The notes: generated by a model from the letters alone, not told the origin. A stretch of 64,000 nucleotides of DNA from Maea johnstoni (GCA_963942565.1 OZ012688.1:25919966-25983965); one strand, 5' to 3'. Shown: positions 14,301-26,832, counted from the first letter of the stretch. A program made the numbers and translations.

Positions 14301-14305
14301 TATAA
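5015..14305 (+). CDS. HNF4: HNF4 nuclear receptor, six exons (5' end missing)
   Basis: Orphan nuclear receptor of the NR2A class. The family binds DNA as a homodimer and controls gut, liver-like and lipid-metabolism genes in the nucleus. Exons by splice signals and phase: 5015-5314, 6264-6379, 9543-9692, 10222-10462, 13315-13551, 13884-14305 (stop at 14303-14305). All joins keep frame and give about 487 residues. The order is a two-finger DNA-binding domain, hinge, ligand-binding domain with a conserved AF-2 helix ([10 protein letters not shown]), then a His/Pro-rich tail ending KKEVV, close to the KQEVI end of vertebrate HNF4. The first exon, with the start codon, is not securely found: exon 5015 begins in phase 2 after an acceptor, so at least one exon lies upstream, in the first 5 kb, in the N gap or outside the window. 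Confidence 0.95.
5320..5755. repeat. Degenerate tandem repeat right after the HNF4 DBD exon
   Basis: Irregular repeats of about 40-90 bp built on phrases such as GATACTGTGAGATACAAAG, TATATAGCTATACAATACA and CAGTAAATA. They begin within a few bases of the donor at 5315. Confidence 0.7.
6264..6379 (+). CDS. HNF4: HNF4 exon: hinge
   Basis: Reads (G)[10 protein letters not shown] then a variable linker, then [12 protein letters not shown], matching the HNF4 hinge and first ligand-domain residues. The acceptor is ccccttacag. The donor CAGACAG|gtaaaa is followed by two further degenerate copies of the exon end and donor. Confidence 0.93.
6348..6560 (+). repeat. Three tandem copies of an HNF4 exon end plus splice donor
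   Basis: TTAACGCAGAGATACTCTCC followed by AGACAG|GTAAAA is the true exon end. A second copy starts at 6441 (AGACTG|GTAAAA, GT at 6467) and a third at 6519 (AGACAG|GTAAAA, GT at 6545), with spacings of 87 and 78 bp. Poly-C runs separate the copies. Reading on from the true exon end meets TGA just after the first poly-C run. Confidence 0.9.
6561..9542. other. HNF4 intron, no further feature seen
   Basis: AT-rich sequence without a supported gene. A short fragment near 7920-7975 recalls the CTTGCCC-rich element found at 42215 and 53762. Confidence 0.5.
9543..9692 (+). CDS. HNF4: HNF4 exon: ligand-binding domain, start
   Basis: Fifty codons in phase 0, from ISSPLS to LPLDDQ, including [18 protein letters not shown], the nuclear-receptor signature helix region. 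Acceptor cattttccag, donor gtgaga. Confidence 0.95.
9711..9925 (+). mobile_element. MITE family A, copy 1 (HNF4 intron)
   Basis: About 215 bp. It starts near CTTTATGCTGCTGGTGGCTA and ends near GCATTGGAAGGGTCAA. The ends are imperfect inverted repeats (AACCCTTATGCTG.. versus the complement AACCCTTCCAATGCTG..), typical of a non-autonomous DNA transposon. The interior carries GGGTACTCATCTGAGAGTAC and AATACCAACATGACAGGGTT. No coding capacity. Confidence 0.8.
10222..10462 (+). CDS. HNF4: HNF4 exon: ligand-binding domain, middle
   Basis: Reads [15 protein letters not shown] through [11 protein letters not shown] to LKAIVFFDP. The split codon at the 3' end (G|AT) restores the conserved aspartate of FFDPDAKG in the next exon. 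Confidence 0.95.
10993..11152. mobile_element. 160-bp mariner-type MITE
   Basis: Terminal inverted repeats CAGTGAAACCTCC and GGAGGTTTCACTG, flanked on both sides by TA, the target duplication of Tc1/mariner transposons. Related degraded ends occur near 18220-18310 and 21686. Confidence 0.85.
11160..13020. other. HNF4 intron, mostly featureless
   Basis: Apart from one end of MITE family B at 11413-11516, no gene or repeat was recognised. The short open frames here show no recognisable protein. Confidence 0.5.
13021..13262 (+). mobile_element. MITE family A, copy 2 (HNF4 intron)
   Basis: Same interior as copy 1. The 3' end is extended by a duplicated GGAAGGGTT segment, and it lies only 50 bp before the exon at 13315. 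Confidence 0.8.
13315..13551 (+). CDS. HNF4: HNF4 exon: ligand-binding domain, end and AF-2
   Basis: Contains [28 protein letters not shown] and [12 protein letters not shown], the dimerisation helices and activation helix 12 of HNF4. GC content is visibly higher than in the flanking introns. Confidence 0.95.
13884..14305 (+). CDS. HNF4: HNF4 last coding exon: F domain
   Basis: A 140-codon F-like domain rich in His, Pro, Met and Thr, low in complexity and not alignable to vertebrate F domains except at the last residues (KKEVV). It holds an internal repeat: [11 protein letters not shown] and, about 25 residues on, [11 protein letters not shown]. The CpG-rich composition contrasts with the AT-rich surroundings. 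Confidence 0.9.
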
Positions 14306-15250
14306 AAAACAATTTCATTTTGACTGTGGAAAGGCAGTGGACTTTGACTTTATGGAAAACGCTTGACAAACCATGTCCTTAAAAAGAGATTTTTTTCACT
14401 AAAATCTTTGAGGGATTTTCATTTTTTAATTCATATTCTATTTGAATGTGGAATAATTGATAACCAAACAATGCACCATTATATGTGCCCTCTATCTTTA
14501 TTGATGTTGAGGTCCATGTGCTTTGGCAATGGTTTTACTGCGGGAATTGAAAAAAACAATATGAGGAAAAGAGGAGAAAATATGATGTATATAGGAAGTA
14601 CAAACCTTGGATTGTATTTTTAGACAAGATGATGAAGATCCACATATTCTTTGTTTTTCTTTGTTTCTGTGAGAGGTCAAGGAAAAAGGACTGAATAAAG
14701 GGACTAATCGCAAAGACTGAATTTGAAGAGAATTTGACTCTCTACGATAAACTTGTAGCATTCCAATTTTTTCTCAGTATCATTTTTTACAACTGTAAAA
14801 GTGATTATAAGTCAAATTGTTTTGAGGTTTTGAAAAATGGTTTATATACAAGATAAAAAAATTCAATTATAGAACCTTTTCCAATATTTTTGGTACTGAA
14901 CACCAAGACATTGTTGATGGCTATGGAAATTTGTTTGTTTTTAAATGAATTCTTTTAGGTCAAATTATTGTATATAAAGACGTATTGCTCTAGAAAACGA
15001 AATAAGTAGATAACCAGAAGTATTAAAAACTTGTGTGTTATTTGAAGGCATTAGTTCAAAAAGAGAGAGAGATACCCATGTTCTGTATAGTTATTGTAGG
15101 AAGCAATATCATGCTGTGCCATCTTGCCAAGGAGAGGATTTTACTGTATGAATGAAAGAAAAAAGTTGAGTGCCAATCCGCATTATTTTGCTGCACTTTT
15201 ATGTTGATTATTGACTAGCAATATGTTGAATAAAGAATTGAATTTTTTGT
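14306..15250 (+). other. HNF4: HNF4 3' UTR with two possible polyadenylation signals
   Basis: AT-rich non-coding sequence after the stop. AATAAA hexamers lie at 14694-14699 and 15229-15234; the second has a GT-rich stretch just after it and is the likelier main 3' end. Confidence 0.6.
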
Positions 15251-15831
15251 GGTGGGACATTTTTGCCATAAAGGGTGTTCACCCCCCATTATTTATCTAT
15301 ACCAGCATAGGGATGTCAGGGACCTGAATATCACATTGAAATAGACCAATTACATGCATTGTTGCTTGTACTACCTGGCTTTTATACATGGACACCACAG
15401 ACTGGACAAACTTAATCTACTTTGGAAAAATGATTTTTAATTGAAATTCTTGACTTTGTAAATACCTATTTAGGGAACTAGAGAAGGGTTAGATTTGTAT
15501 CAGGGAAAAAGGCCACTTGTTCCTATGATAATCAAGAGGTCAGATAATATTTTTCAGTATTAAATCAGATTCATGCCGAGTGAGAAATTACTAGTGACAT
15601 AAAAATTGCTTGTAGCAATATGTCCTTTTCATGCAATGTAAAGTTCAATGGAAATTTCAAGTTAATGTGACATTTTCAGATCCTGGAATTTGCTCCAGCC
15701 TTAGGACATTTATTTCAGGCTCTAGATATCTGTACAATCTCTTAAGCTGGTTCCAGTACCTGGACCTCAAACCAGCTCCTGGACATCGTTTAAGCTTACA
15801 GGGCCCTTTTCAGCTGTTAAAGCTTAACTCT

Positions 15832-16160
15832 AGGGGTTGGCACCTTTAAAACCTTCATGGTACTTTACAATATCAATATTTCCTTAATGATATGATATCT
15901 TGAAAATATTTCTAACCATACTGCCTGCTTCTCAGGGACATTATTTTGTTAAATTTAGCACTGTTAGCTTTGAGGAATTTCACTAATAAATAGCAAAATA
16001 CTTTCATGTGGACAGGGCCAGGTAGCAATTAAGTCAATTTTATTTATTTTTTTAATCGTAACAATATGATACGATACCTAACTTCTTCGATACAGTACTT
16101 TTTCCCATTCAATATCAGTACTTGGTATTGTATTGGATTACGGTACTTATCCCTACTTAA
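15832..16160 (+). mobile_element. hAT-like MITE family C, copy 2
   Basis: Begins TAGGGGTTGGCACCTTTAAA and ends GGTACTTATCCCTAC. The interior matches the copies at 2031 and, in reverse, 35034. Confidence 0.72.
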
Positions 16161-18582
16161 CTTCTGGAGCAGGTTTTCTAGGCTCTTAACTTATCACGCT
16201 TGTAACAGCTTTGTGTGCCTGGCAAATGTAAACAACTCATGTAGTTATGTGTTTCATTTGGGCAATGAATTTTTGCATGCATGAAAATGAGCTGATGAAC
16301 TTTCAATACTGTTAGGATCATGGACTATTTTCAGCCTTTTCTAGTTGGAAGAGAATTTCCTGAGAATTTTCATGTCCTAAACAGATAGGATTTGATCCCT
16401 GCACACAACCCATGGGTGTGGGACATCACTCTTTTGTGTTCCATCTCTTTGACATTACTGCCAGGAGCTTGTATAAAGACAAAACTGTATTCATCAAGGA
16501 ACCTCCCTGTTTCATAATGTACAGTAGAGAACTTACTCTAAAGACATCTTGTTAACTGTCTGATTAGATCATTACCCAGGTATTGAATAAACTTGAAGTG
16601 AAGGTCATCTGTCTCGAAAGGGTTCTCATTAGTTGTTCACATTACATTCTTGATACAATTTGATTATCTTGAGGTTGAGGAACAACTATTTCACATTTTT
16701 GAGATCTGTGTGATTACTAGTATTATAGAGTCAGTAAGAAACAGACTGTAGAGTTGATTTGGTAGCCAACTATTGCCACATCTTGCCAAAGCCTACAATG
16801 CAATGCATTTAGGAACTGTAGAAATGTTGGACACTAAACTTCCAGACTGTTTGGTTAGGTTAGCCATTTTGCAGTACCTCGCTAGTGAACATCTTTCGAA
16901 ACAGATTATTGGATATCACAGGAATACTTTCTCCCTCACACGTTTCCTGTAAGTCCATCGATTTACCACAAGTCTTGCATATTGCCTCCATGTTGGCTAC
17001 CTTGGGGTGAGTTTTTGTCTATGATTGATTTAAGTCAACCTGAGATACTTTTTGGACTTGTTAAATTCTGTTGCACGTAGGGCTACTATAGTTCAATAGC
17101 AGGTTGCCAAGGATTAATTAAGGTTGCCATGGCCCACTGGCCAACCATCTTATTTCAACACTGTCCCATTTTGCCTTGTATTACATGTTTTTCTCTGTGA
17201 TGGTATTACCTATGAAATGTTGTATCATTAGTCCTTATGTAAAGGAAATACAAAACGCATCATGAATTCCAAACCAAAGAGTGACATGTGCCAAAATCTA
17301 TGTATATATTTCTAATTGTTAATGCAAATCTATTTTTAATCTGCCATTTTTAGCAACTGTATAATTGATTGGTATTGTGTGTATATAATATATATATATT
17401 TCTTGTGAGAACCTGATTATTGGTACATCACTGTGGATCAGTGAATCATTGGCAATAAGTGATTGATGTAGGTGAATGGGTAGAATGTAGACATAGCATG
17501 GAGGTGTAAATGTGTTTTTGCTGTCACTTTATCAGTGCAACTTGACCAAAGATGGCCTTTTAACTTGCCAATGTGCAATTTTACTTTTTGCACAAGAATA
17601 ATTGTTTTGTGACTGAAGTTGAACTATGTACAAAGATAACCAATTTTAGGGGGATCTATTAGGTCAGTATGGAGGGGGTCCCAGTAATGTGACAAAAATA
17701 CTGATGCTGTACAGGACGGATCCATGATTTCTCTTTAGGGGGTTCATTCTGTATGAGAGGTATTGTTTTAAGAGAGAGGTAGATCTATTCCATTGATTAT
17801 AAGCAAAATTTAAGAAATGTGACAACTCTTAAACAAGAAAATCAGCATTAGGAATTAGGTTGAGGTGTTTCGAGGAACTTCCTTTTAAAGGGGGTATGGC
17901 AATTCCCTCGCCCCTTCTATATTCGCAATTGCTCTAAAACAGGAAATGTTAATGTTTTAAAAGTCAACATGATATTGGCGCCAAATTAACTTTAGGATAT
18001 ATTTGCACTACCGGTTTATATGTATAGTCACACAACGATGTGTCTTTCACACATCTGAACATGACGTTTTTATTTCAAATGCACAAACTAGTGAAATATG
18101 ATCTCACAAACCTTTCCTGTTTTACAATGGTCAATATATGTGTTTGTTTTGTTTGAGCTGCGATGAAAAATCTGAAATGCGAACATTTCTGGCCTGGGAC
18201 AAAAATTGACCACATTGCAGAGGTTTTTGTATTACAAGGGGAGTAAGATGCTGTTCACAATAGAAGATGTGCTCATCTTAAAGGTGCTCACATCTGGAGG
18301 TTTTGCTGTATGATTATTTGAATAAACATTATCATCAGGTAAAAACACTTCTAAGACTTTTCTATAAAAAGGATAATTTTGAAAAAAACAATTCTTACTA
18401 CCAGACTGTCAATTGGCCAAACTCATTTGATGTGGGATAATAATTAAAAGATGAGATGTTAACTTGTCAGCATTTTATCGAAATTGATGCTCTGCAAGCT
18501 TTGATCCAACCTACCACCAATCAAAGGCAGGCCTAACCCTCTGAGCCAGGACCTGACTTCATTTGCGTCTGCATTTGATTTA

Positions 18583-18740
18583 GTCAGCCTCTCTCTCTCA
18601 CACATTCTTTCTCTCATTCATACACACACTCTCCATCTCTCTCTGTCTCTCACTCTCCCCGTGTCTCACTCTTTCTCTATCTCTTCCTATCTCTCCCTCT
18701 CTCTCACTCTCCCCGTGTCTCACTCTTTCTCTATCTCTTC

Positions 18741-18791
<51 letters not shown>

Positions 18792-18867
18792 AAATTTGAT
18801 CTTATTCTATGCCTGAATATTTGATATGTGAGATATACAATCTCTCTCTCTCTCCCTCCCTCCCCCC

Positions 18868-18942
<75 letters not shown>
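18583..18942. repeat. Compound CT microsatellite
   Basis: CT tracts split by a unique-looking block at 18790-18841. A longer internal unit (CCCCGTGTCTCACTCTTTCT...) is present twice in tandem around 18657-18745. Confidence 0.95.
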
Positions 18943-18946
<4 letters not shown>

Positions 18947-20360
18947 TGCACAGACGCACTGATCTAGGCCCTATCCTCTTAAGTGTTTAGGCCATGAATA
19001 GACCTAACTTTCTTATGTTGGGTAGTCATGAAAGAGTAGGACCACATTTCACAGTATGCTATTCATAATCAATCTCCATATTGAACTAGCTCAGTAGCTT
19101 AACTAATCAATGATCTATGCGGGTTAGTTGGACTCTGCAGACAGTACCATACAAGTTTCACATTCCTTTGCAAAATGTACATTTGGCTATTCAATTCAAA
19201 ACTGTTCTTCAAATTTTGCAATGCATGGATTTTCTCCTAACTGTTTTTGAAGACTTTTTTCCTTCCATTTTTAAGTTCTTGCTGCTAGACTTTTATGCCA
19301 CCCACCACTCGCGTTAAAGCATTGATGTCAATAGATAACATATTTCATTATGCTTTCTTATGAAGATGCTGGTAAATATTACAGTGTCTACAAGTCGTGT
19401 GGATCAGAACAAAATACCTCACATTTCGACTTATTTGCATCTTGTGTACATAAGTGGTCTTACACTTTGAACATAACTCATCCATTAGTGCAATATATGG
19501 AATATACAAAAAATATTTGAAGAGCAATTCTCACAAGATTGCGTTTATAAAGATATCAGAGGATAAAACGAATTTCTCAAGTGAAATATTCCATCAAAAC
19601 AAACATTTTTGGGCTAATCATGAAGTAGAAAGATTTCACCCAGAAAATCTACGGGCCAGAGTGGCCTGTATGAGTAAAGTGTGTGGCTGTACATTTCACT
19701 TCTATTAAAATAAGCTCTGACCAGACTATAATTTTAACCTATGCATGCTTAAGTATTCCTCTAGAAATTTCCATCTGACTCTATAATACTTTTGACACTA
19801 AGATAGGAAATGAGAAAGACTTTTAAAAAATATTTGAAGGAGAGGTATCGATAATGTTCTGATTAACATTTCTGGTTCAAATATTTTCGCAACTATGATT
19901 TTCCCTCAAAGATTTCACCAAATTTGTCAGAATGTTTTTGGCTAGTGTGAGCATTAATGATGTAAGCACAAAGAGTGCTGCTCCCAGTGGTGTGGAATGT
20001 CACTAATGAATGGAGACCAGGCGTATGAAATGTAAAGCGTAATAAACATGGCAAATTCTAAACTTTGGTTGTTTTCGTTTTTTCAGCAGTTTGCAAGCAT
20101 AAATGAGTGTGATTCTCAAATGATGAAGGTCAGTAAACAGCAGGTTGATATAATTTGTTACTGGTCCCAGAATTATTCAGAGAGAAAATGTATGTTTGCA
20201 TTATCTTTTTTGGCAGGATTTTTTTGCCATTGAACTTGAAGTGCTACCGGAACGGATCATTACAAAATTAAATGGTGACTCTCGAACTTGCTTGTTCTTA
20301 AGTTTATTTTATGCTGATTTGATGACGGTCAGATTTTAAATTTATCTTTAATTATACCTT

Positions 20361-20565
20361 TTAACCCTAATATGCTGCTGTTGGCTAATTTGGCCAATAC
20401 AAAATGACGCAAAAAGCTGGAAAATAACTAAAACCCTGGCACTGATCTGAGAGCGCGAGCTATCCAATTAATACCAACATGAAAGGTTTTAGATGCGGTT
20501 GTCAATTTTTTTTACATCCATGTGCTCTGGATGAAAGTAGTCTCGGCATTGGAAGGGCTAAATTT
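20361..20565 (+). mobile_element. MITE family A, copy 3
   Basis: Starts AACCCTAATATGCTGCTGTT and ends GCATTGGAAGGGCTAA, with a small internal deletion relative to the other copies. Confidence 0.8.
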
Positions 20566-20946
20566 ATCAACTTTTTATTGCTATTTATGAATTGTGTGGA
20601 CAAGACCCTTGCATCAAGCCACGGTAGAAGGAATCATCCACTCCCCCCCTCCCCCACCAAACACGCTTTTTGATCATGAGAATGAGGTTATTTTGAATAG
20701 AACCGACCACCCCATTTTAATCCAGAAAATAATAGTTTTACCCTTAACGCAACATTTGGTGAATTACAGTAGAATGAATAGTGAGGGAGGGATAATCAGA
20801 AAAAAAGAGTAAAACACAACTTATGAGATTGGTGATACGCAGGTTATACTTATAGATCTTAAGTGGGTGCGAGCTGAAAGGAACCCACGTGTATCATCTC
20901 ATGTAAACACGGGTAAACAGGCTTTACTCCTTATGATAATTTGTTA

Positions 20947-21608
20947 GGCATTGACCATAAGATATCCAGGGGGGGGGGGGGTGGGGGGGGGGGGGGGGGC
21001 GTGTATAGAAGTTAGGGCACATTTTTTTTTCGCTGAGATACAGTGCTCAATTATTTTTTTTCATCATTTCAGAGCTCAATTTTTTTCATCACTAGGGTGT
21101 CCAAGTCCATATGCCATTGGCGGCGCACATGGGGCCGTCCGCCGCTGCCAATGCAGCCCCCAGAAGCCAGAGGGTTCTAGATGCTCTGAGATGCATTATC
21201 AGCCTTACCTGAGGCCCAAATGAGTGATTCCAGATGAAAATTCGTTGTTTTGAGAAAGCATTTTACCATTTTCACCCTTTCTTGGCGTGCAGGCCTGTCT
21301 GCCTGTGGCACACTGCCATTGCGGCCGGGGGTCTGGGGGGCACTCAAGGCCCCCAGAAGCCAGAGGGTTCTAGATGCTTTGAGATGTATTCTCAGCCTTA
21401 TCTGAGACCCTTTTTTTTGGTGAGCAGGGCCGTCTGCCGGAGCCCAATTATTTTGTTCATGGAGTCAGAGCTCAATTATTTTTTTCACTGATTATTAGGG
21501 CTCAATTATTTTTTTCAAAGAATTTCAGGGCACGATTATTATTTTTCAATTCTATACCACGCCCCCCCCCCCCCCCCCCCCCCCCCTGGATATCTAATGG
21601 TCAATGCC
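20947..21608. mobile_element. 662-bp Harbinger-like non-autonomous element
   Basis: Ends GGCATTGACCATAAGATATC and the complement GGCATTGACCATTAGATATC, each followed inward by a poly-G/poly-C run. TTA lies directly outside both ends, fitting the TWA target duplication of PIF/Harbinger transposons. Inside, a block around CCCCCAGAAGCCAGAGGGTT occurs twice (near 21156 and 21350), as do several GCTCAATTATTTTTTT phrases. No transposase frame was found. Confidence 0.8.
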
Positions 21609-24105
21609 TTATCTGAAAGACGTTCTTGATTTTCCACAACCATGAACTTCTGAAGACGGTGTCAGTCTTTAAGTTGTAAATATACAGTGGAACCTTCGAG
21701 GTCGCTAGCTGCGTATATTGACCATTTCCTTTTATTCCCGATGTTGAATTTTGTCTTTTATGTGATCCGAAATTTAAATGACTAATTTTTGTCTTAGCTG
21801 TATTCTTAAGAGACTAGTTTACCTTGTACTTCACCAGTTTACTACCCCCAATTCTGGTTCGTACAGAAAATGGCCTAGGCGTGTCTACCTTAGTCACAAC
21901 ATGGCAGAAAATATAACGATTAACGAAAATCTAATTTACAAATTCCCCTCACAGGTTTAAACACTGTTGTAGAAGCCAGTGACCCCCAGGCGCCGCACCG
22001 ATATGCATATTTAATGACGTCACTCACTCACGTCACTCAATTAGTCGAATGGATGGGCTGGGATGAAACTTGAGAATTATAAGACGACGGAGTCAACATT
22101 ATACCTGCCCTCAGTAGACCTACCTGGCGACAGAAATGCTTTATTATTAATGAACGTTACTTTCCATGGACCAATACATGCTGTTTACCAATACATGCTG
22201 TTTAATTATAGACTAAGTGGATTACCGGAATAGCTTAGCTATCGCTTACGTCTTTTCTGATGGACAGGTCTGAATTGTATAGTTTATTGATTAAACATAC
22301 CGGTACGTGTTTCTTATCTCTTCATCTCTCATTGTATGCCAAATTTTGACAAGCCATTGGTTGAGGGTGGGGAAAATCAGAGTGCCCGAATGCCCTAAAA
22401 GTCACTGGTAACTTTCACGCATGCCTGGAGCGGGAGTCAAACCCATGGAGTTGTGTAGTGGTAGAACTCATTTTTTTTGTTGATTTTGTTCTCTGGTATG
22501 AAACGATATCTTACTAAATGCTTTTTTCTGAAACAAAAATATGTTAATGAGTGTTTTCCCCTTGCCATACAAAATCCAGTGTAGCGGTGAGACTCCAACG
22601 AGCAATCGATGCGCAAAGCAGCACACCGCCCAGCCTTGGGGGCATTCCCTTAGTCACGCGGATATATCGTCATGATCCACCTGGGCCTGAGGGCATATAA
22701 AGGATAGATTCTTACCCATTCTAAACAATTTGACTGGGAACTACATTATAAGTGCGAAGTGTACTTTGCTTTGAACGTAACTTTGTTTTTAGCACTGTTG
22801 TATCATGTAACTGTGTCTCTGCATGTAATGTGGCTTGTTACTTTTGGTTACCAGTAACGAAAAAATAAGTTAATACATGTTACCTCGTTACATGTTGTTA
22901 CCGGCAACAAAAATGTAGTGGTCAATTGCTGGTGGCAAAACATGATTTATATGTACATAGAAGGGGACTTCATCCTTTAAGTGAGACCTACATGTGAAGC
23001 TTGACCAATACTGTGGTCTATGTACAAGAAACCCCAAGACACCCTGTGTCTTATAAAAGCTGACAGATGCTAGGGAGAGCTCATACTAGATCTAGTATAC
23101 TATAACCTATTTTGGGACACCTTTACAATTTCCAGGGGTGAGGCTGAAAACAGAAATGTGCATTTCTGTTGTATATATTCTATCTCTTTAAGCCCCACAT
23201 ATAGACGAAGCCCTCCCTCCCCATCAAGCATTTCTTTCATTCCACGTACGTATCGCAAGCTCCACTGTAGTTAATATGGAGGGAACCGGGATACCCATCG
23301 AAAACCACTGACGTACATAAAGTCAAGTTTGATAGTGCACTTTATGACAGCTTCTCAACATTCAATGGATCATTGTATGGATAATTACCATGAGTATCAG
23401 GTATTGATTAAGGTATCGGTCAACAATGTGCGTGTTAATCACGGTAAGTAGCTAACTATATGAACTCATGACGATTATAGAGTATTGGCAGGTTTGTTCC
23501 AGGTAAACCTATGCACAGTTTGAGCCAGCACAAAGACGTGTGGCTGTAGACTTATACCGGTGTTTAATATTGACATTAAATAGGTAGCCACTCAACCGTG
23601 GGAGAATCAACCTTAATTGACACGTGCACGTCGACTGAAGTAGCTCTCCGGGCGAAAGAACTGTTTAAAGATGCTAGAAGGAACACATGCAGTCAGATGA
23701 GAGACAGGCTGTGGGGTGATATGTCTGATATTGAACCTTACTGAAAATAATACATATTCTCTTTCCTGCGCGGAGGGAGTTCTCAACAATTCAAGCAATT
23801 GGTCGTTTTAGACTACTTGGTTGATATCGGAACTTGGGAGCAGAAAGACATTTCCCTCTCTTTGCAAGAATACCCGCGATGGGGGATAAGCTGTTAACAC
23901 ATCACGGATAATCTATCAGGACGCCGGACGCGTGTATAGCGACCATGCCAACCCGCTAGTACAGTCCATGCAGAGTCTCCAACCGCAATCTCATGCTTGA
24001 GAGCTTTGCGTGGTACCATGGTAGACCCTGGTAGGAGAAAGAACATTTGACAGATTTGATTTGAGTTGCACATAATTGGCACGTATATCTTATTGAACCA
24101 AGAAG
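21609..24105. other. Intergenic and 5' region of the receptor gene
   Basis: Holds a reverse SINE fragment at 22395-22470 (GTCACTGGTAACTTTCACGC), sequence with TATAAA at 22696-22701, and presumably the receptor 5' UTR after about 23600. No other feature was recognised. Confidence 0.45.
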
Positions 24106-26832
24106 ATGGAGATGTTCAAACGACCATTATCTGTTGCGTACGTGTGTGGTTTCTTATTCCAGCTGTGCACGTACCCAACAGCAGCCCTGACATTTAGGTT
24201 ATCTCCGTGCGTAGTTATGCACACGCTAACTTCAGGGCGTGGCGTGATTAAGATACCCCGCCTCGCCAACTCTGCCAAGTATCCCAACAGCCAGCACTGC
24301 CAGTGGCTCATCCTGGCGGGCAGGAAAGACGCCAGAATAACCCTCACCACTGACGGCTATGATATAGAGGGACACCAGACGTGCAGCTACGACTACCTGA
24401 TACTATACGACGGCGAGACAGTCTGTGCACCTGTGCTGGATGGACCTATCTGCGGGACTGGATCGGAGAAGTCCTGGACTTCAACAGGGTCCTCGGTCCT
24501 GGTCATATTCCACACGGACCCTTCAAGCAGCCGGCACGCATTCGATATAAGATACGAGGTGACCAATGCCACCTACCTTGGCAACAGGCTTAACGGAAAC
24601 GCTACCTTCAGGTACGAGCACCTGCTTATACCGGTCAATTCCATAGGCTTCACGGGGAACTGCAGCAGAGAGATCGTGATTGGTCGTGATAGAATAACAG
24701 CGATCACCATGGAATTGGATACCAACTTCTCGGCTAACTGTTCCGGCGCCTTTGTTCATTTTGGAGATAAGAATGGAACATATACAAGGAAGTTTTGTGG
24801 GGTGTACCCCAAGGAAACTTTTCATTTCCATGGATCTGAACTAATGATAAGCATATGCGCCCTCCCTGGTACCACTCGCTTTGTGAATATATCGGCAACA
24901 ATCGCGCACAAAGGACGCCTTACAATTGCAGGCAAGCCCGCAGAACTGAGTGAAACACACGGTGCCCTTAGACAAAACAATACTCTTGTTTATCAAACAG
25001 AAGATTTTGATATCCATATCTGGCACATTCAAACCAAAATAGATAGACACATTCACTTTGAATGGCACCTACCGCTACCGCTACCGGATGTCAAATATCA
25101 AGAGGGATTTTTGATAGTTAAAGAAGGGCCTTCACTCGATGTCCCAGGTACTTGTATCTGGAGATGGACTATGAAAAGAGACTTTCCCCTTCTTCCTTGG
25201 CTTACAAAGGACCTGTCAGAGAGAATTGATGTGTTAAGATTTAGCGGTGCTCTGCAGGTGAACTATTTTGAATTGGTGGTTGTTTTTGGCACGCGTAGAG
25301 ATTCCAATGGCAGTTCTTTCGCTGCAAGCTACACATCAAGAAGTCCTCTTGTGCAAACTAATAGTTGCCAGTTATGCTACATAGAATTTCTAGAAATAGG
25401 ACCAAGAACCATTTGCAAAAGTCCGCGTGAAAATGAGAAGATCAAATACGCAAGAACCTATTCGATAAGTAACACGCTTGGCTGGGTTTATAAAACCATG
25501 TACTGCAAGTGGACATTAAAAGCTATGGAATTCTCATACGTTAAGCTTCACATTGAAAAGTTTACTGCAATAGATGGTCAAAATTGCAACTACCGTGGCT
25601 TTGCAATCATTGATGTTGAAACAAATACCACACACGGTCCATTCTGCAAATTCAATGAGCTTTCTTACGTAAGTTCTGGGAGACAGCTTTCCATCGTTCT
25701 GTACCAAACAAGGGGGTTCGCAACAATAAACTTAGCTTCGAGTACCAACGCGTTTCTGACGGGAACAGTGACAAATACTGCGTGCAGGGGGGTAATGAAT
25801 TCCTTATATGGCCATGGCAATCCTAGAGATGACAGATGCTTGCGTATACAGCATTATGCGAATGCAACGGCATCGCCGTATACCAGCCAACTACTGGCAA
25901 ACTCTACCAATTTCCCTTGTTATCAAACCAGGGTCTACGGCCCGTCTAAGAAATGCCGGGAAAGGCTTCCCGAGGTGGAGGTCATTGAAACAGACAGTGG
26001 ACTTGTGACGTACCGTTCTAGCTGGAACAGAACGTGCAAAGGTTTGCCAGCATTCTGGTTTGTGGAGTTGCAATCGGTCTTGCAGAGCCAATGTTCATTT
26101 ACCCAAGTCATGTCTGCGGCAATGAACATAACATTGGCTGGTCCTAAGTGTGGCCAGGTATTAGTTAATATTGGATCGGGAACCTACGTCTTCTTTGTTC
26201 TTATATCAGTGCACAAGCAAGGACAATGCAATACGACACTGAGCCAAAGGAATGATGCACTTGAAAATACCTATTTCGAACTGAATTTCACTTTAATAAA
26301 CATGACAAAATGCGAGTATTTCGAAATGAAAGTGATCGAAGATGTATTGACTCCTGCAGAATACGCATCCGATGAGAAATTCCTGTCCAGGTGGTGGTCT
26401 ACAAGAGAGCTGGCCTCCCTATGCAATAAGAATAGCCGCAATTATATAATAAACACCGTGCGATCCGACAAGATTGTGCTTTTCACCAAAGCCTCTTTCC
26501 AGCTCAACCAAGTCACAAACAGAGCCATCATGAATTACAAGCTGAAGACGAGAAACTACGACTTTCTCAAGGATCCAAATTGCGCCGAGGGCTCTCTGTT
26601 CTATAATCAAGGCTGCTATTCCTTTGAGGAAATCATGAACTCTGAAGGGCAACCCCGTTGTTCGTGGAATGAAGCGAGGGTGTTCTGTGAGCAGAAGAAC
26701 GCCAGTCTGGTGTCAATAACTAGTGAGGCAGAAATGGACGCCATGAGGGATTTCATGGCGACGGTCTGGGCAAGGCGAATCTTCTCCCATAGGAAGTACA
26801 TGATCTATATAGGATTGATCGACTTTAAGAAG
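24106..26832 (+). CDS. Receptor exon 1: signal peptide, CUB regions, first half of lectin domain
   Basis: The ATG at 24106 starts a hydrophobic signal sequence (SVAYVCGFLFQLC). 909 codons end at DFKK with donor AAG|gtaaat. The first CUB is clear (CQWLI, YDGETV, SVLVIFHTD). It is rich in Asn-X-Ser/Thr glycosylation sites and Cys. The lectin half carries CYSF, CSWNEARVFCEQKNASLVSI and IYIGLIDFKK. The frame continues 34 codons into the intron before a stop, which could yield a soluble form if retained. Confidence 0.9.

Larger units (their letters stand above)
15250..20943. other. Intergenic region after HNF4
   Basis: No supported gene. Contains MITE copies (15832, 20361), the CT array at 18583, and scattered older repeat fragments. 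The longest open frames here are under 90 codons and look random. Confidence 0.55.
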
